A stretch of 64,000 nt of DNA from CAVPTL01 sp963727235 (GTDB lineage: Bacteria; Actinomycetota; Thermoleophilia; Gaiellales; JAICJC01): the NCBI GenBank assembly GCA_963727235.1, contig CAVSFZ010000023.1:1-64000 (forward strand), read 5' to 3'. Positions 1-8,910 of this stretch are shown piece by piece. The stretch's first letter is position 1, and each line of letters begins with the position of its first letter. Under the pieces are notes generated by a model. The model worked only from the letters and a program-made list of their open reading frames with translations, did not search any database and was not told the origin of the DNA. The translations under genes and the position numbers were made by a program.

Positions 1-2
1 GT

Positions 3-104
3 GGTGCGGCGGGCTCGAGCACGGCCGATCTCCGTCTGCCCGACTACGCCGCCGGCCCAGCCTTCGCCTTCCTCAGCCGCTCCCTCGCCCGCCAGGCGTA
101 CTAG
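3..104 (+). CDS. 3' end of an unidentified gene
   Basis: Only the last 33 codons of a plus-strand gene lie in the window, so its start and most of the protein are missing. The frame is open from the window edge to a TAG at 102-104 and uses G or C at nearly every third codon position, as real genes here do. The tail contains PAFAFLSRSLARQAY. It is too short to assign a family. The final G of the stop codon is the first base of a palindromic repeat, and the convergent ettA gene ends at the other side of that repeat. I infer a real gene end, but the function is unknown. Confidence 0.45.
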   Translation, partial: GAAGSSTADLRLPDYAAGPAFAFLSRSLARQAY

Positions 105-136
105 TGAATAAAAGGTGCCTGGCACCTTTTATTCAC
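104..136. repeat. Palindromic repeat copy 1 (AAAGG type, 33 bp)
   Basis: A perfect 33-bp palindrome with a single central T: outer arms GTGAATAA and TTATTCAC, core GGTGCCTGGCACC, inner variable bases AA/TT. It lies between two convergent genes. The upstream plus-strand stop ends on its first base, and the ettA stop (TGA, minus strand, 133-135) lies inside it. The T-rich arm after a GGTGC-CTG-GCACC hairpin would suit a bidirectional terminator. Confidence 0.9.
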
Positions 137-1812
137 GTTCTGATCAACGGCTTGTATTTGATGCGGTGGGGTTGGTCGGCGTCGGAGCCGAGGCGGGCGC
201 GGCGGTTCTCCTCGTACTCCTCGTGCGTGCCTTCGAACCACACCACCTGCGAGTCGCCCTCGAAGGCGAGCATGTGGGTCGCGACGCGATCCAGGAACCA
301 GCGATCGTGGGTGATCACCACCGCGCAGCCGGCGAACGAGACGAGCGCGTCCTCGAGCGCCCGCAGCGTGTCCACGTCCAGATCGTTGGTGGGCTCGTCC
401 AGCAGCAGCAGATTGCCGCCGCTGCGCAGAAGCTTCGCCAGGTGCAGACGGTTGCGCTCTCCACCGGAGAGGTCACCGACCCGCTTTTGCTGATCGCCGC
501 CTCGGAAATTGAACGAGGCAACGTACGCGCGCGACTGCATCTCCCGCTTGCCCAGCGTGATCAGGTCGCGCCCACCGGAGATCTCCTTCCACACCGTGTT
601 GGCGGGGTCGAGATCGGCCCGGGCCTGATCGACGTAGGCGATCTGGACGGTGTCGCCGATCTTGAGCGTGCCGGAGTCGGGCTGCTCCTGGCCGGCGATC
701 ATGCGGAACAGCGTGGTCTTGCCCGCGCCGTTGGCCCCGATCACGCCCACAATGCCGCCCGGCGGGAGTGAGAAGCTGAGATCCTCGATCAGCAGCCGAT
801 CGCCGAAGCCCTTGCACAGGTCGTGAGCCTCGACCACCACGTCGCCCAGGCGCTCCCCGGCGGGGATGTGGATCTCGACGGTGTCGAGCTTGACCGCCGC
901 CTCATCGGCGAGCATCTGCTCGTAGGCCGCCACCCGCGCCTTGGATTTGGCCTGGCGCGCACGCGGCGACATCCGCACCCATTCGAGCTCCCGGGCGAGC
1001 GTGCGCCTGCGGGCCGACTCCTGCTTCTCCTCGACCGCCAGCCGTGCCTGCTTCTGCTCCAGCCACGAGGTGTAGTTGCCCTGGAAGGGGATGCCGTGGC
1101 CGCGGTCGAGCTCCAAGATCCAGCCGGCCACGTTGTCGAGAAAGTAGCGATCGTGGGTGACGGCCAGCACCGTGCCGGGAAACTCCTCCAAGAACCGCTC
1201 CAGCCAGGCCACCGAGTCGGCGTCGAGATGGTTGGTCGGCTCGTCCAGCAGCAGCAGGTCGGGCGAGGACAGCAGCAGCCGCGCCAGCGCCACCCGGCGC
1301 CGCTCACCACCCGAGAGGTTGGTCACCTCGGCCTCGCCCGGCGGCGTCCGCAGCGCGTCCATGGCGGTGTCGATCATGCGGTCGAGATTCCAGGCGTCGG
1401 TGCGCTCGATCCGGTCCTGCACGTCGCCCTGCTCCTCCAGCAGCGCCGTCATCTCGTCGTCGGACATCGGCTCGGAGAACTGCAGCGCGATCTCGTTGAA
1501 GCGATCCAGCAGCGCACGCTTCTCGGCCACGCCGTCCTCGACGTTTCCGCGGACGTCCTTGGCGGGGTCGAGCTGCGGCTCCTGCGGCAGATACCCCACC
1601 GTCGCCCCGGGCGCGATCTGGGCGGTGCCGTTGGACGGCTCGTCCAGCCCGGCCATGATCTTCAAGAGCGTCGACTTGCCGGCACCGTTGGGGCCGAGCA
1701 CGCCGATCTTCGCCCCCGGCAGAAACGACAGGGAGATATCGCGCAGCACCTGGCGCTCCGGACCGAAGAACTTGTTGCACCGATGCATCGAGTAGACGTA
1801 CTGAGCACTCAT
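133..1812 (-). CDS. ettA: ABC-F ATPase, energy-dependent translational throttle EttA
   Basis: A soluble ABC-F protein of 559 residues, the usual EttA length (about 555). EttA binds the ribosomal E site and couples translation to the ATP/ADP ratio. Two nucleotide-binding domains are visible: Walker A at residues 40-48 (GPNGAGKST) and 359-367 (GANGAGKTT), signature LSGGE at 166-170 and again in the second half, and DEPTNHLD at 190-197. The linker around 250-310 is rich in charged residues, as expected for the P-site tRNA interaction motif. There are no membrane segments. The TGA stop lies inside the palindromic repeat. Family assignment is secure; EttA rather than another ABC-F subgroup rests on length and motif wording. 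Confidence 0.95.
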   Translation of the reverse strand: MSAQYVYSMHRCNKFFGPERQVLRDISLSFLPGAKIGVLGPNGAGKSTLLKIMAGLDEPSNGTAQIAPGATVGYLPQEPQLDPAKDVRGNVEDGVAEKRALLDRFNEIALQFSEPMSDDEMTALLEEQGDVQDRIERTDAWNLDRMIDTAMDALRTPPGEAEVTNLSGGERRRVALARLLLSSPDLLLLDEPTNHLDADSVAWLERFLEEFPGTVLAVTHDRYFLDNVAGWILELDRGHGIPFQGNYTSWLEQKQARLAVEEKQESARRRTLARELEWVRMSPRARQAKSKARVAAYEQMLADEAAVKLDTVEIHIPAGERLGDVVVEAHDLCKGFGDRLLIEDLSFSLPPGGIVGVIGANGAGKTTLFRMIAGQEQPDSGTLKIGDTVQIAYVDQARADLDPANTVWKEISGGRDLITLGKREMQSRAYVASFNFRGGDQQKRVGDLSGGERNRLHLAKLLRSGGNLLLLDEPTNDLDVDTLRALEDALVSFAGCAVVITHDRWFLDRVATHMLAFEGDSQVVWFEGTHEEYEENRRARLGSDADQPHRIKYKPLIRT

Positions 1813-1840
1813 CGGTGCGGGATCCTAGCGGTGGATGTGC

Positions 1841-2245
1841 TCAGGAGCGCGCGTCGCGCTTGCGGCTACCCCACATGATCCCCAGGGCACAGGCCGCTGC
1901 GAAGCCCACCGCACCGGAGAGAATCGCCACGATCATGCCGCCGCCGAGGTTGTGAACACCGATCAGGCCGGGGCCTGCGATCAGGAACACGGGGATCAGC
2001 ACCATCATGCGGTCGCGCATCAGCCCACGCGGACCCGACGCCCACCACCACACACAGAACACCGAGACGACCACCGCAATCGCCACCTCGACGCGGCCTG
2101 CTGTGATCTCCGACATTGTCCCGAAGGCCACCGCGGCCACCAGGCTGTACGTCCAGATCGCGATCAGGCTGCCTGCGCACACCACGTACAGGTCGCGGCG
2201 CACCAGCTTGCGCAGGCTTTCGGGTTCCATCGCCATGACTTCCAT
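1841..2245 (-). CDS. Small integral membrane protein
   Basis: About 134 residues with roughly four hydrophobic segments separated by short basic loops (for example a GLMRDR loop), ending in a basic tail SRKRDARS. The ATG at 2243-2245 is preferred over upstream starts because a GAGGAG-like ribosome site sits about 11 bases ahead of it. It follows the broken amino acid permease on the same strand with a gap of about 70 bases, so the two may have been co-transcribed. I do not recognise a named family. A small accessory subunit or an orphan membrane protein are both possible. Confidence 0.7.
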   Translation of the reverse strand: MEVMAMEPESLRKLVRRDLYVVCAGSLIAIWTYSLVAAVAFGTMSEITAGRVEVAIAVVVSVFCVWWWASGPRGLMRDRMMVLIPVFLIAGPGLIGVHNLGGGMIVAILSGAVGFAAACALGIMWGSRKRDARS

Positions 2246-2317
2246 TGTCACACAGTCTCCTCGCATGGAAAGGGGTGGGCTGCCGACGACGGCAACCCAC
2301 CCCATCCCCAGTTCAGA

Positions 2318-3923
2318 TCACGGTCCGCCGTGGATCGGAGGTTGAGTGACCTCCGCCAAGGCCTCGGCGGTACTGCCCGCACGATGCTCGGGCAGAACCT
2401 CCATCTTGTCCTTCTGGTAGCCGTAGTACAGGATCAGGCCGGAGCCCATAGCGAGAATCACGCCGAGGATTACTCCGTACTGCTGGTACCACTTGGTGCC
2501 GTAGAAGTAATCACGCGGCCACGCCAAGTTGATCGCCATTGAGAGGCCGTACGCGATCGCGATGACGTTTGTCACCATCGCCCACGGGCCCAAGCTGAAA
2601 AGACCCTGCTTGCCTGTCGGCAGGTTGCCCGGCCAGCCCTCGCGACGCCGCTGGAACAGCGGAATCGTCACACCAAGGTAGGCGATGTACATGAAGATGA
2701 TCCCCAGGCCGAGCACGATCGTGACGGCGTAGGGGTTTGCGATGTTGAGCGCCAGGACGGCGATAGCGATGGCACCGACGAGCACCGCCGGGAACACCGG
2801 CACTCGGCGCTTGCCGGAAACAGACGCCAGCTTGGATCCGCCGGGAAGGTTGTTATCCCGGCCCATCGCAAACAGAATCCGCACCGACATGGCGTGGATC
2901 GCGAGACAGCACACGAAGATCGCCAGCGCGCAATCCCACAGGAACACATCGCCCCAGAAGTCGCCGAGCACGTCCTTGGTGATCACCGCCAGATCCGAGG
3001 CTGGTCGGATCCTTGTAGAGCACATCGCCGACCGCCATGGTGCCGAACAGGATCAGCAGGAAGCCCATCGTTCCGGCCGTCGCCAGCGCCTGGAGAATCG
3101 CCTTGGGTGCCTTGCGCCGCGGATCATCGGTCTCCTCGGCCAATGACCCGGCAGAGTCGAAGCCGTACATCACGTACAACGGCATGATCGCACCCACCAA
3201 CAGCGCGCCAAGGTAGCCCCAAGCATGGTCGACGGGGACATTGGCGGTATTCGCAGTGTTGGTGAGAACTTCGGTCGGCGAGCGGGTGGTGTGGATCAGG
3301 AACAGAATCACCAGTCCCGCCGCGCCGACCAACTCTGAGGCGACACCGATGTTGTTGATCTTGGAAAGGACGCTCACGCCCATCACATTGATGATGGTCG
3401 TGCAGACGATCATGATGATGCCGAGGATGATCGCGTTCTTGGCAAACGCGGGGTTATTGAACAACGGGAAGCTCGGATCCGGACAGGTGTCGCTCGGCGT
3501 GCACTTGACCATCTGGAACCGCGGTGAGATCTGCGGCAGAATCACCTGCCACGCCAGCGCCACCGCGGGCACGGTCACGATCTGGGCGCACATATAGATC
3601 CAGCCCGTGTTCCACGCCCACGACTTGCCGGCAACCTGCTTTGACCACTGATACACCGAACCGGCCAGGGGATAGTGCGCGGCCAGCTCGGAGAACTGCA
3701 ACGCCACCATGAACTGGCCGAAGATCACGAAGATCCACGCCCAGATGAATGCGGGACCGGCGAAGTAAAAGCCTAGATATGAGGTCTGGAACATCCCGGT
3801 CAAGATCGAGATGTAGCTGAAGCCTGCGGCGAACGAGGAGAAACCCCCAAGCGTTCTGTGCAGCTCCTGTTTGTAGCCGAACTCGGCGAGATCGCTCGAG
3901 TCGGACCGCACCTGCTCCTCCAT
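2318..3923 (-). pseudogene. APC-family amino acid permease interrupted by a frameshift
   Basis: Two overlapping frames together encode one polytopic permease of about 535 residues, normal for APC amino acid/polyamine/GABA permeases. The first frame (3923 down to about 3000) holds the amino-terminal helices, including LGGFSSFAAGFSYIS and FSELAAHYPLAGSVYQWSK. The second (about 3000 down to 2318) holds the remaining helices and tail. The join falls near 2996-3005, where the first frame reads YKDPT and the second continues SDLAVITKDVLGDF. One extra base or two missing bases would explain it. AAGGAG precedes the ATG at 3921-3923. It may be a true pseudogene or a sequencing error; codon use is normal on both sides, which fits a recent event or an error. 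Confidence 0.8.
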
Positions 3924-4024
3924 GGACGCTCCTTCTGACCAGAGGGGGATAATGGCCTATACCGGTGCGATGATCCCGGAACCCGGAGCAAATGTCAACG
4001 ATTTGTTTGCAACCCACCAACGCA

Positions 4025-4057
4025 CGAGGGCGGCCGTGGAATCCACGACCGCCCTCG
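4025..4057 (-). terminator. Hairpin after the first propeller gene
   Basis: Two 15-base arms (4025-4039 and 4043-4057) pair with one mismatch around a 3-base AAT loop. It lies 32 bases past the stop of the minus-strand propeller gene and before the permease start. There is no clear U-tract, so it resembles a GC-only actinobacterial terminator. Confidence 0.6.
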
Positions 4058-4088
4058 AGACTCCCCGCTCCACCCCCCGCGAGGTCTG

Positions 4089-5969
4089 TCAGGACGCTGA
4101 AACGAACAGTGCGCGTCCACTCCAGTCTCCGGCGCCGGTGACCAAACTCGGCGATCCGGAGGTCACGCCGTTGGCAAAGGCGATGCTGGAAAGCCCTGCC
4201 GCTGTCGTGTAGTAGAGCTTCCCGCCGGCGATGGTCATGCTCGTGACCGCGCTCGGCAGCGTGCCGGCGGTAAAGGTCTGACCACCGATCACGTTGTTCT
4301 CGGGCTCGAAGTAGCGGTAGTACAGGGTGCTGCTACCGCCGACCGTGTAGTACAGCCGGCCAGACGAGGGCACATACGCCATCCCGGTCAGTGACGCGAT
4401 CGGGAAGTTGGTGTTGGTGAGGCCGTTGAGCGCCACCGAGGATGCGGCTCCGAAGGTGGTGCCGTCGAACGACCGTGCGTACAGATGCCCGTCGTCCTGT
4501 CCGTTGTACAGCGTGCCGTTGATCATGAATGCGCCCCGGACGTGCGACCAGTCAACGGCGGTGGACGAGCTCGGCGAGCCCACCGTGGTGCCGTCGAACG
4601 TGCGGGTGATCAGGCCGGTCGTCCCCAGGCTGTCGAGATGGCCGGGGAGCACGCCCGAGCTCCAGGTCGGGATCGTCTCGCCGCCGGCGGCCGGCATGAA
4701 TGCGATCCGGTTGCGATAGACGCCGCCGATGTAGGCGGTGTCGGAGCCGACCCATAGCCCGGTGGCCGTGGACAGAAGCGCCCACACGCCGGATCCGCGG
4801 GGATTGCGGCCGGGGTTCCACGAGAACGGCATGCCGTTGACCGGGTCGAGCGCGGCGATTCCCATCCGGCCCACCCCACCGGCGCCGAGGGCGTCACTGG
4901 CGTTGGGGTTGTTCATCCAGCGCTGGTGCCCGCCCGCGTAGATCGCGGTTCCGGTGACGGCGATGTAGGTGATGCTGTCGCCTCCGGTGTAGTCCGCCCA
5001 GATGGGCTTCTGGCCGGGGCCGGTGGCGTTGGCATCCCACTTGGTCACCGAGTCGCACAGAACGCCGGCTGCCGGGCCGCCGGTGTACGCACCGGTGTTG
5101 CCGAGCACGAAGTAGCTGCCGTCCGGTGAGAACTCGACGTCACGGATGTAGGTGTCGAACTTGGGGTTGCAGTTCGGCTTGAGCGCGTCGGACTGCCACG
5201 AGGACACCGACACCGGCGTGGTGGTCAGGTCGAGCATCGCGATCTGCGCTCGATCCAGGCCTCCGGCGGTCAGGAACGTGCCGGTGGCAACCAGCTTGGT
5301 GCCGTCGGGGGAGATGTCGAAGTGCGCCACCCGCAACGTGCCGGCGCGCTTGTTCGTGAACGGGATGTTGACGTTGGGGTCGGCCGCTCCGGTGTTGACG
5401 TCGACTGCGCCGAAGCGCTCGCGGGGCTGTCCACCCAGCGAGGTGAACGCGCCGCCCACGTACAGGTCGCTGCCGAGCACCTGGATGTCCTCCACCCAGC
5501 TGCCGCTGACGGCGGGCTTGAAGGTGTTGTCGATCGAGCCGTCGGACAGGTTGATCTTGACCAGCCGCTTCTGGGTGACGCCATTGACGGTCTGGAACTT
5601 GCCGCCGACGAAGACTGCGGCGCCACCCGGCGCGGCGGTCACGGTCGTGACCTCACCGCCGGCGAACACGGGCGCAAATTTGGTATCGACCACACCTGTG
5701 GCCGGGTCAAACGACAGCAACTCGCTGCGGGTGAGCGTGGTGCCGTTGGAAGACTTGACGGATGTGAACGTGCCGCCCACCACGATCCGGTTGCCGACCG
5801 TTGCGATGCCGTTGACCACCCCGTCGAGAATGTTGGGTGTCTTGGAAGCGGGCGTCGCGGAGACGACAACTGACTGCGCTGCGTTGACCTGTGCACCGGC
5901 GGCCGAAACCGCGGCCAGAGCAGCGAGGGGGGCGAACACGAGCGCAGCGAAGCGGACGCGTCGGAACAC
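4089..5969 (-). CDS. Secreted delta-60 repeat beta-propeller protein
   Basis: A 626-residue exported protein. The first 26 or so residues form a signal peptide (basic start, alanine-rich core, cut near AGAQVNA). The mature part repeats a blade pattern with VGGTFTSV, VGGKFQTVNG and VGGAFTSLGGQ, each followed by a sentence like FDPATGVVDTKF. This is the delta-60/DUF5122-type propeller seen in large secreted bacterial proteins. A second half (from about residue 400) with motifs such as VDWSHVRGAFMINGTLYNG also looks propeller-like. No catalytic motif is visible. It lies directly downstream of a paralogue on the same strand, which suggests tandem duplication. The partner or ligand is unknown. Confidence 0.85.
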   Translation of the reverse strand: MFRRVRFAALVFAPLAALAAVSAAGAQVNAAQSVVVSATPASKTPNILDGVVNGIATVGNRIVVGGTFTSVKSSNGTTLTRSELLSFDPATGVVDTKFAPVFAGGEVTTVTAAPGGAAVFVGGKFQTVNGVTQKRLVKINLSDGSIDNTFKPAVSGSWVEDIQVLGSDLYVGGAFTSLGGQPRERFGAVDVNTGAADPNVNIPFTNKRAGTLRVAHFDISPDGTKLVATGTFLTAGGLDRAQIAMLDLTTTPVSVSSWQSDALKPNCNPKFDTYIRDVEFSPDGSYFVLGNTGAYTGGPAAGVLCDSVTKWDANATGPGQKPIWADYTGGDSITYIAVTGTAIYAGGHQRWMNNPNASDALGAGGVGRMGIAALDPVNGMPFSWNPGRNPRGSGVWALLSTATGLWVGSDTAYIGGVYRNRIAFMPAAGGETIPTWSSGVLPGHLDSLGTTGLITRTFDGTTVGSPSSSTAVDWSHVRGAFMINGTLYNGQDDGHLYARSFDGTTFGAASSVALNGLTNTNFPIASLTGMAYVPSSGRLYYTVGGSSTLYYRYFEPENNVIGGQTFTAGTLPSAVTSMTIAGGKLYYTTAAGLSSIAFANGVTSGSPSLVTGAGDWSGRALFVSAS

Positions 5970-6081
5970 GGGAGATCTCCTTGTGCGATTGGAACCAGAG
6001 CCTGTGGCTCGAGCATACGAGCGCTTCTGGTGCCCCGCTAGGGTGATCTTTGGAGTTGGATTGACGCCGCCGTCGAGGTCG

Positions 6082-6110
6082 GCCGCGGGCGGGTGATCCC
6101 CACCCGCGGC
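6082..6110 (-). terminator. Hairpin between the two propeller paralogues
   Basis: GCCGCGGGCGGG (6082-6093) and CCCACCCGCGGC (6099-6110) pair with one mismatch around a 5-base loop, 12 bases past the stop of the upstream propeller gene. It suggests that the two paralogues are separate transcripts. Confidence 0.55.
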
Positions 6111-6122
6111 TCAGCCGCTGCG

Positions 6123-8045
6123 TCAGGCCGGCGGCACGAACAGGCCCCGCGCTCCGCTCCAGCTGCGCCGATCGACCGACGGGCCCGAGACGCGCTGCGG
6201 CCTTCCGGTGATCGTGCGCCCGTCGAAGGCGACCCGGTACAGGTCGGCGCCCTGAGTGAAGTACACAAACGATCCGATCCGCGTGATCGTGGTCGGCTGG
6301 ATGTACGACCCGCCGATCTGGAACATGGCCACATGCTGTACGGCGGCGCCGAGCAGACCACTCTGGGGCTCGAACGGCCGTGAGTACAGGGCCGAGTCCC
6401 CGACCTTGATGTAGAAGAGCCGCCCCGAGGCCGGGTCGTAGAAGGCACCGGCGATGCGGAGGCCGGCACCGGTGCCGACGAATCCCGAGAGGCCGTACAG
6501 CGGCAGGTCCCGAGCGGCCCCCACGGCGCCTCCGTTGAACGAGCGGGCGATCAGATGGTCTGCCACGGTGAACGTGTACAGCGTCGGCCCGACCATGAAC
6601 GCTCCCTGCGATCGTGACCAGTTGACGCCCGACGGAACCGTGCTGGGGCTGGTGGACATCGAGGCTCCGCTGAAGCCGGTTCGCACCAGCCCGCGGCTCC
6701 CGAGTGTGTAGAGGGCGCCGAGCGTGGTGCCCACTGAACCTTGAGCGACCGTCGTCCCGCCCGCCGTGGGGAACATGGCCAGACGAGGCCGGTACATGCC
6801 GTTCGTGTAGCCGGTGTCAGAGCCCATCCACAGCCCCTCCGGGGTAACCAGAAAGGCGTACACGCCGGTGCCGCGTGGCTTTCGCCCCGGATTCCACGAG
6901 AACGGCATGCCGTTGATCGGATCGAGCGCGGCGATGCCCGAGCGCGGCACCGCACCGGGGGCCGGCTGGGCGCCGCGGCCCCGCGGATCGGCGACCGTGT
7001 TCTCCATCCAGCGCTGGTGTCCACCGGCGTACACTGCGGTGCCGGTGACCGCGATCTGGGTGATGCTGTCGCCGCCCGTCGGATCGTCCCAGGTCTCGAG
7101 CTGATGGGCGCCCACCGCGCGCGCATCCCACCGGCTGATCGAATCGCACAAGCCGATGCCTCCGCCGGTGGCGCCGACCACGAGATAGCTGCTGTCGGGC
7201 GAGAACGCGACGTCGCGAATGATCCCACCGACCTTCAGCTTGCAGGCGGTCTTGAACTGATCGGTCTCCCAGTTTGCGACCGACACCGAACCGCCCTGGA
7301 GATTGAGCATTGCGATCTGCGCGCGGTCGAGACCGTTGACGGTGGTAAACGATCCGACCGCGATCAGCCGGCTGCCGTCGGGCGCGACGTCGAAGTGGGT
7401 CACCTCCAGCGCGCCCACGGTGGGGGCGCCAAAGCTCACGTTCACATTGGGGTCCACGGCGCCCGAACCGGCGTCCACCGCGGCAAATCCCGTGCGGGGC
7501 TGCCCACCGACGGTGGCGAATGCCCCGCTGACAAACAGCCTGCCGGCGATCACGGCGGAGTCGTCAACGATGCCCGCACCCATCGCGGGATGGAACGACG
7601 GGTCGACCGAGCCGTCGGCCAGACGCAGCCGGACGATGCCGCGCCGGTTGTCGCCGTTGACCTTGGTGAAGCGGCCGCCCACGAACACGCCCCTGCCCCC
7701 CGGGTCGGCGCTGAGCGTGAACACGCCGCCGCCGGCAAACGTGGGCGCAAACTGTGCGTCGATCGCCCCGGTGGCGGCATCAAACGCGAACAGGTCGCCG
7801 CGGTCGAGCACCGCCCCTCCCGGGGTCCGCACCTTGGTGAACGACCCGCCCACCACGATCGTGTTGCCGACCCGCACCAGCGCCTGGACGCGGCCGTCGA
7901 GCACCTGAGGGCTCCAGTTGACCGGGTTCTGTGCGACCACCACCGCCTGCGGCCCGGTGGCAGCGGCCGCGGTGGAGGCGCACCCCAGCGCCGCGGCGGC
8001 CGCCATCACCGTTGCCCCGAAAATCATCTTGATATATTGCAACAA
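6123..8045 (-). CDS. Secreted delta-60 repeat beta-propeller protein (paralogue)
   Basis: A 640-residue paralogue of the neighbouring gene. Both share blade motifs (VGGSFTKV, VGGRFTKVNGD, GGQPRTGFAAVD) and the conserved stretches DRAQIAMLNL, GGDSITQIAVTGTAVYAGGHQ and GMPFSWNPGRKPRGTGV. A signal peptide covers roughly the first 28 residues (MIFGATVMAAAAALGCASTAAAA). The longest frame opens with TTG at 8043-8045, and AAGGGAG lies three bases ahead. An in-frame ATG six codons later is the alternative. A cysteine near the end of the signal peptide (LGCAST) could be read as a lipobox, though it is not a clean one. The gene diverges from a TetR regulator, which may control it. Confidence 0.83.
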   Translation of the reverse strand: MLQYIKMIFGATVMAAAAALGCASTAAAATGPQAVVVAQNPVNWSPQVLDGRVQALVRVGNTIVVGGSFTKVRTPGGAVLDRGDLFAFDAATGAIDAQFAPTFAGGGVFTLSADPGGRGVFVGGRFTKVNGDNRRGIVRLRLADGSVDPSFHPAMGAGIVDDSAVIAGRLFVSGAFATVGGQPRTGFAAVDAGSGAVDPNVNVSFGAPTVGALEVTHFDVAPDGSRLIAVGSFTTVNGLDRAQIAMLNLQGGSVSVANWETDQFKTACKLKVGGIIRDVAFSPDSSYLVVGATGGGIGLCDSISRWDARAVGAHQLETWDDPTGGDSITQIAVTGTAVYAGGHQRWMENTVADPRGRGAQPAPGAVPRSGIAALDPINGMPFSWNPGRKPRGTGVYAFLVTPEGLWMGSDTGYTNGMYRPRLAMFPTAGGTTVAQGSVGTTLGALYTLGSRGLVRTGFSGASMSTSPSTVPSGVNWSRSQGAFMVGPTLYTFTVADHLIARSFNGGAVGAARDLPLYGLSGFVGTGAGLRIAGAFYDPASGRLFYIKVGDSALYSRPFEPQSGLLGAAVQHVAMFQIGGSYIQPTTITRIGSFVYFTQGADLYRVAFDGRTITGRPQRVSGPSVDRRSWSGARGLFVPPA

Positions 8046-8151
8046 TCACTCCCTTAAATACAACAAATATGATACGATGCAGTTCAACTCTACCCCCGTA
8101 CCACTTAGAGTCAATAACCGCGAGCACTCCGGGCCGCGATATCCTGTGGCT
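8046..8151. promoter_or_regulatory. AT-rich divergent intergenic region
   Basis: The 106 bases between the propeller gene and the TetR gene include an AT-rich stretch (about 8046-8085), rare in this GC-rich window. It contains TATGAT at 8068-8073, a possible -10 box for the plus strand, without a clear -35. Both promoters and a TetR operator probably lie here. I could not identify a convincing operator palindrome. Confidence 0.35.
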
Positions 8152-8766
8152 ATGGGGACCGCCGCCAACACTCAGCGCGGCATCGGGCGGCGCGAGACGT
8201 TGTTGGACGCTGCCTGCGCGGTGATCGCCCGATCGGGTACGCGCACCCTCCGAGTCGAGGATGTCGCGCGCGAGGCCGGCGTCTCGATCGGACTCGTCTA
8301 CTACTACTTCGAGGGCCGCGAGGAGCTGATCTCGCTGGCATTCGAGTACGTGAACGAGCGCACCGAAGCCGCGTTCGCACGGCGCGGACAGCCCACCGGC
8401 ACCGGCCTCGAACGAGCGGTGTCCAGGCTGCTGCGCGAGATCGCCGACGAGCCTGAATCGCGCGAGGCCTGGATGATCTGGATCGAGATGACGTCCGACT
8501 CGTTCACGCAGCCACGCCTGCAGACACTGCTGAGCGACGCCTATGAGAGCTGGACGACCGAGATCGCCGACCTGCTCGCCGAGGGTCAGGCCGACGGATC
8601 CGTCCCCGGCGACGTCGATCCCGTGGCCTCTTCCGTCCGGCTCACGGCGACGATGGAGGGCCTCGGCACCCGGTGGATGACCGGCTCGATCCCCCACGCC
8701 GAAGCGCGGTTGCTGGCGCTGGGCGGGATCGAGCGCGAGTTGGGCGTCAAGCTTCCCTCCGCCTGA
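8152..8766 (+). CDS. TetR-family transcriptional regulator (BetI-like C-terminal type)
   Basis: A 204-residue DNA-binding regulator. The amino-terminal helix-turn-helix is clear (RVEDVAREAGVSIGLVYYYF, roughly residues 28-47). The carboxy-terminal part (EPESREAWMIWIEMTSDSF onward, then RLTATMEGLGTRWMTG) resembles the BetI/TetR_C_6 ligand domain. The ATG at 8152 was chosen because homologous TetR proteins begin just before the GRRETLLDAA helix. The longer open frame runs through AT-rich promoter DNA. The gene diverges from the propeller paralogue. The ligand is unknown. Confidence 0.88.
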   Translation: MGTAANTQRGIGRRETLLDAACAVIARSGTRTLRVEDVAREAGVSIGLVYYYFEGREELISLAFEYVNERTEAAFARRGQPTGTGLERAVSRLLREIADEPESREAWMIWIEMTSDSFTQPRLQTLLSDAYESWTTEIADLLAEGQADGSVPGDVDPVASSVRLTATMEGLGTRWMTGSIPHAEARLLALGGIERELGVKLPSA

Positions 8767-8910
8767 GCCTCACCCGCTGGAGGCACGCACAACAGGGGGC
8801 TTGCACTTCCCCCCGCCCGGGGATGCCGTCCGGTCAGCGACCCGGCACAGTGAGTCTGGGTGTGCCGAGCCTTGCTCGGACTTGGGGCTGATCGACTTTG
8901 GAGGGGAACG

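Noticed and set aside
823..1878. Long plus-strand open frame (351 codons) opposite ettA
   Set aside because: It is the antisense shadow of a well-conserved ABC-F gene in GC-rich DNA; the composition is Arg/Gly/His-rich with no domain.
6741..8057. Plus-strand open frame of 438 codons opposite the second propeller gene
   Set aside because: The opposite strand has signal peptide, repeats and a paralogue; this frame has none and low-complexity content.
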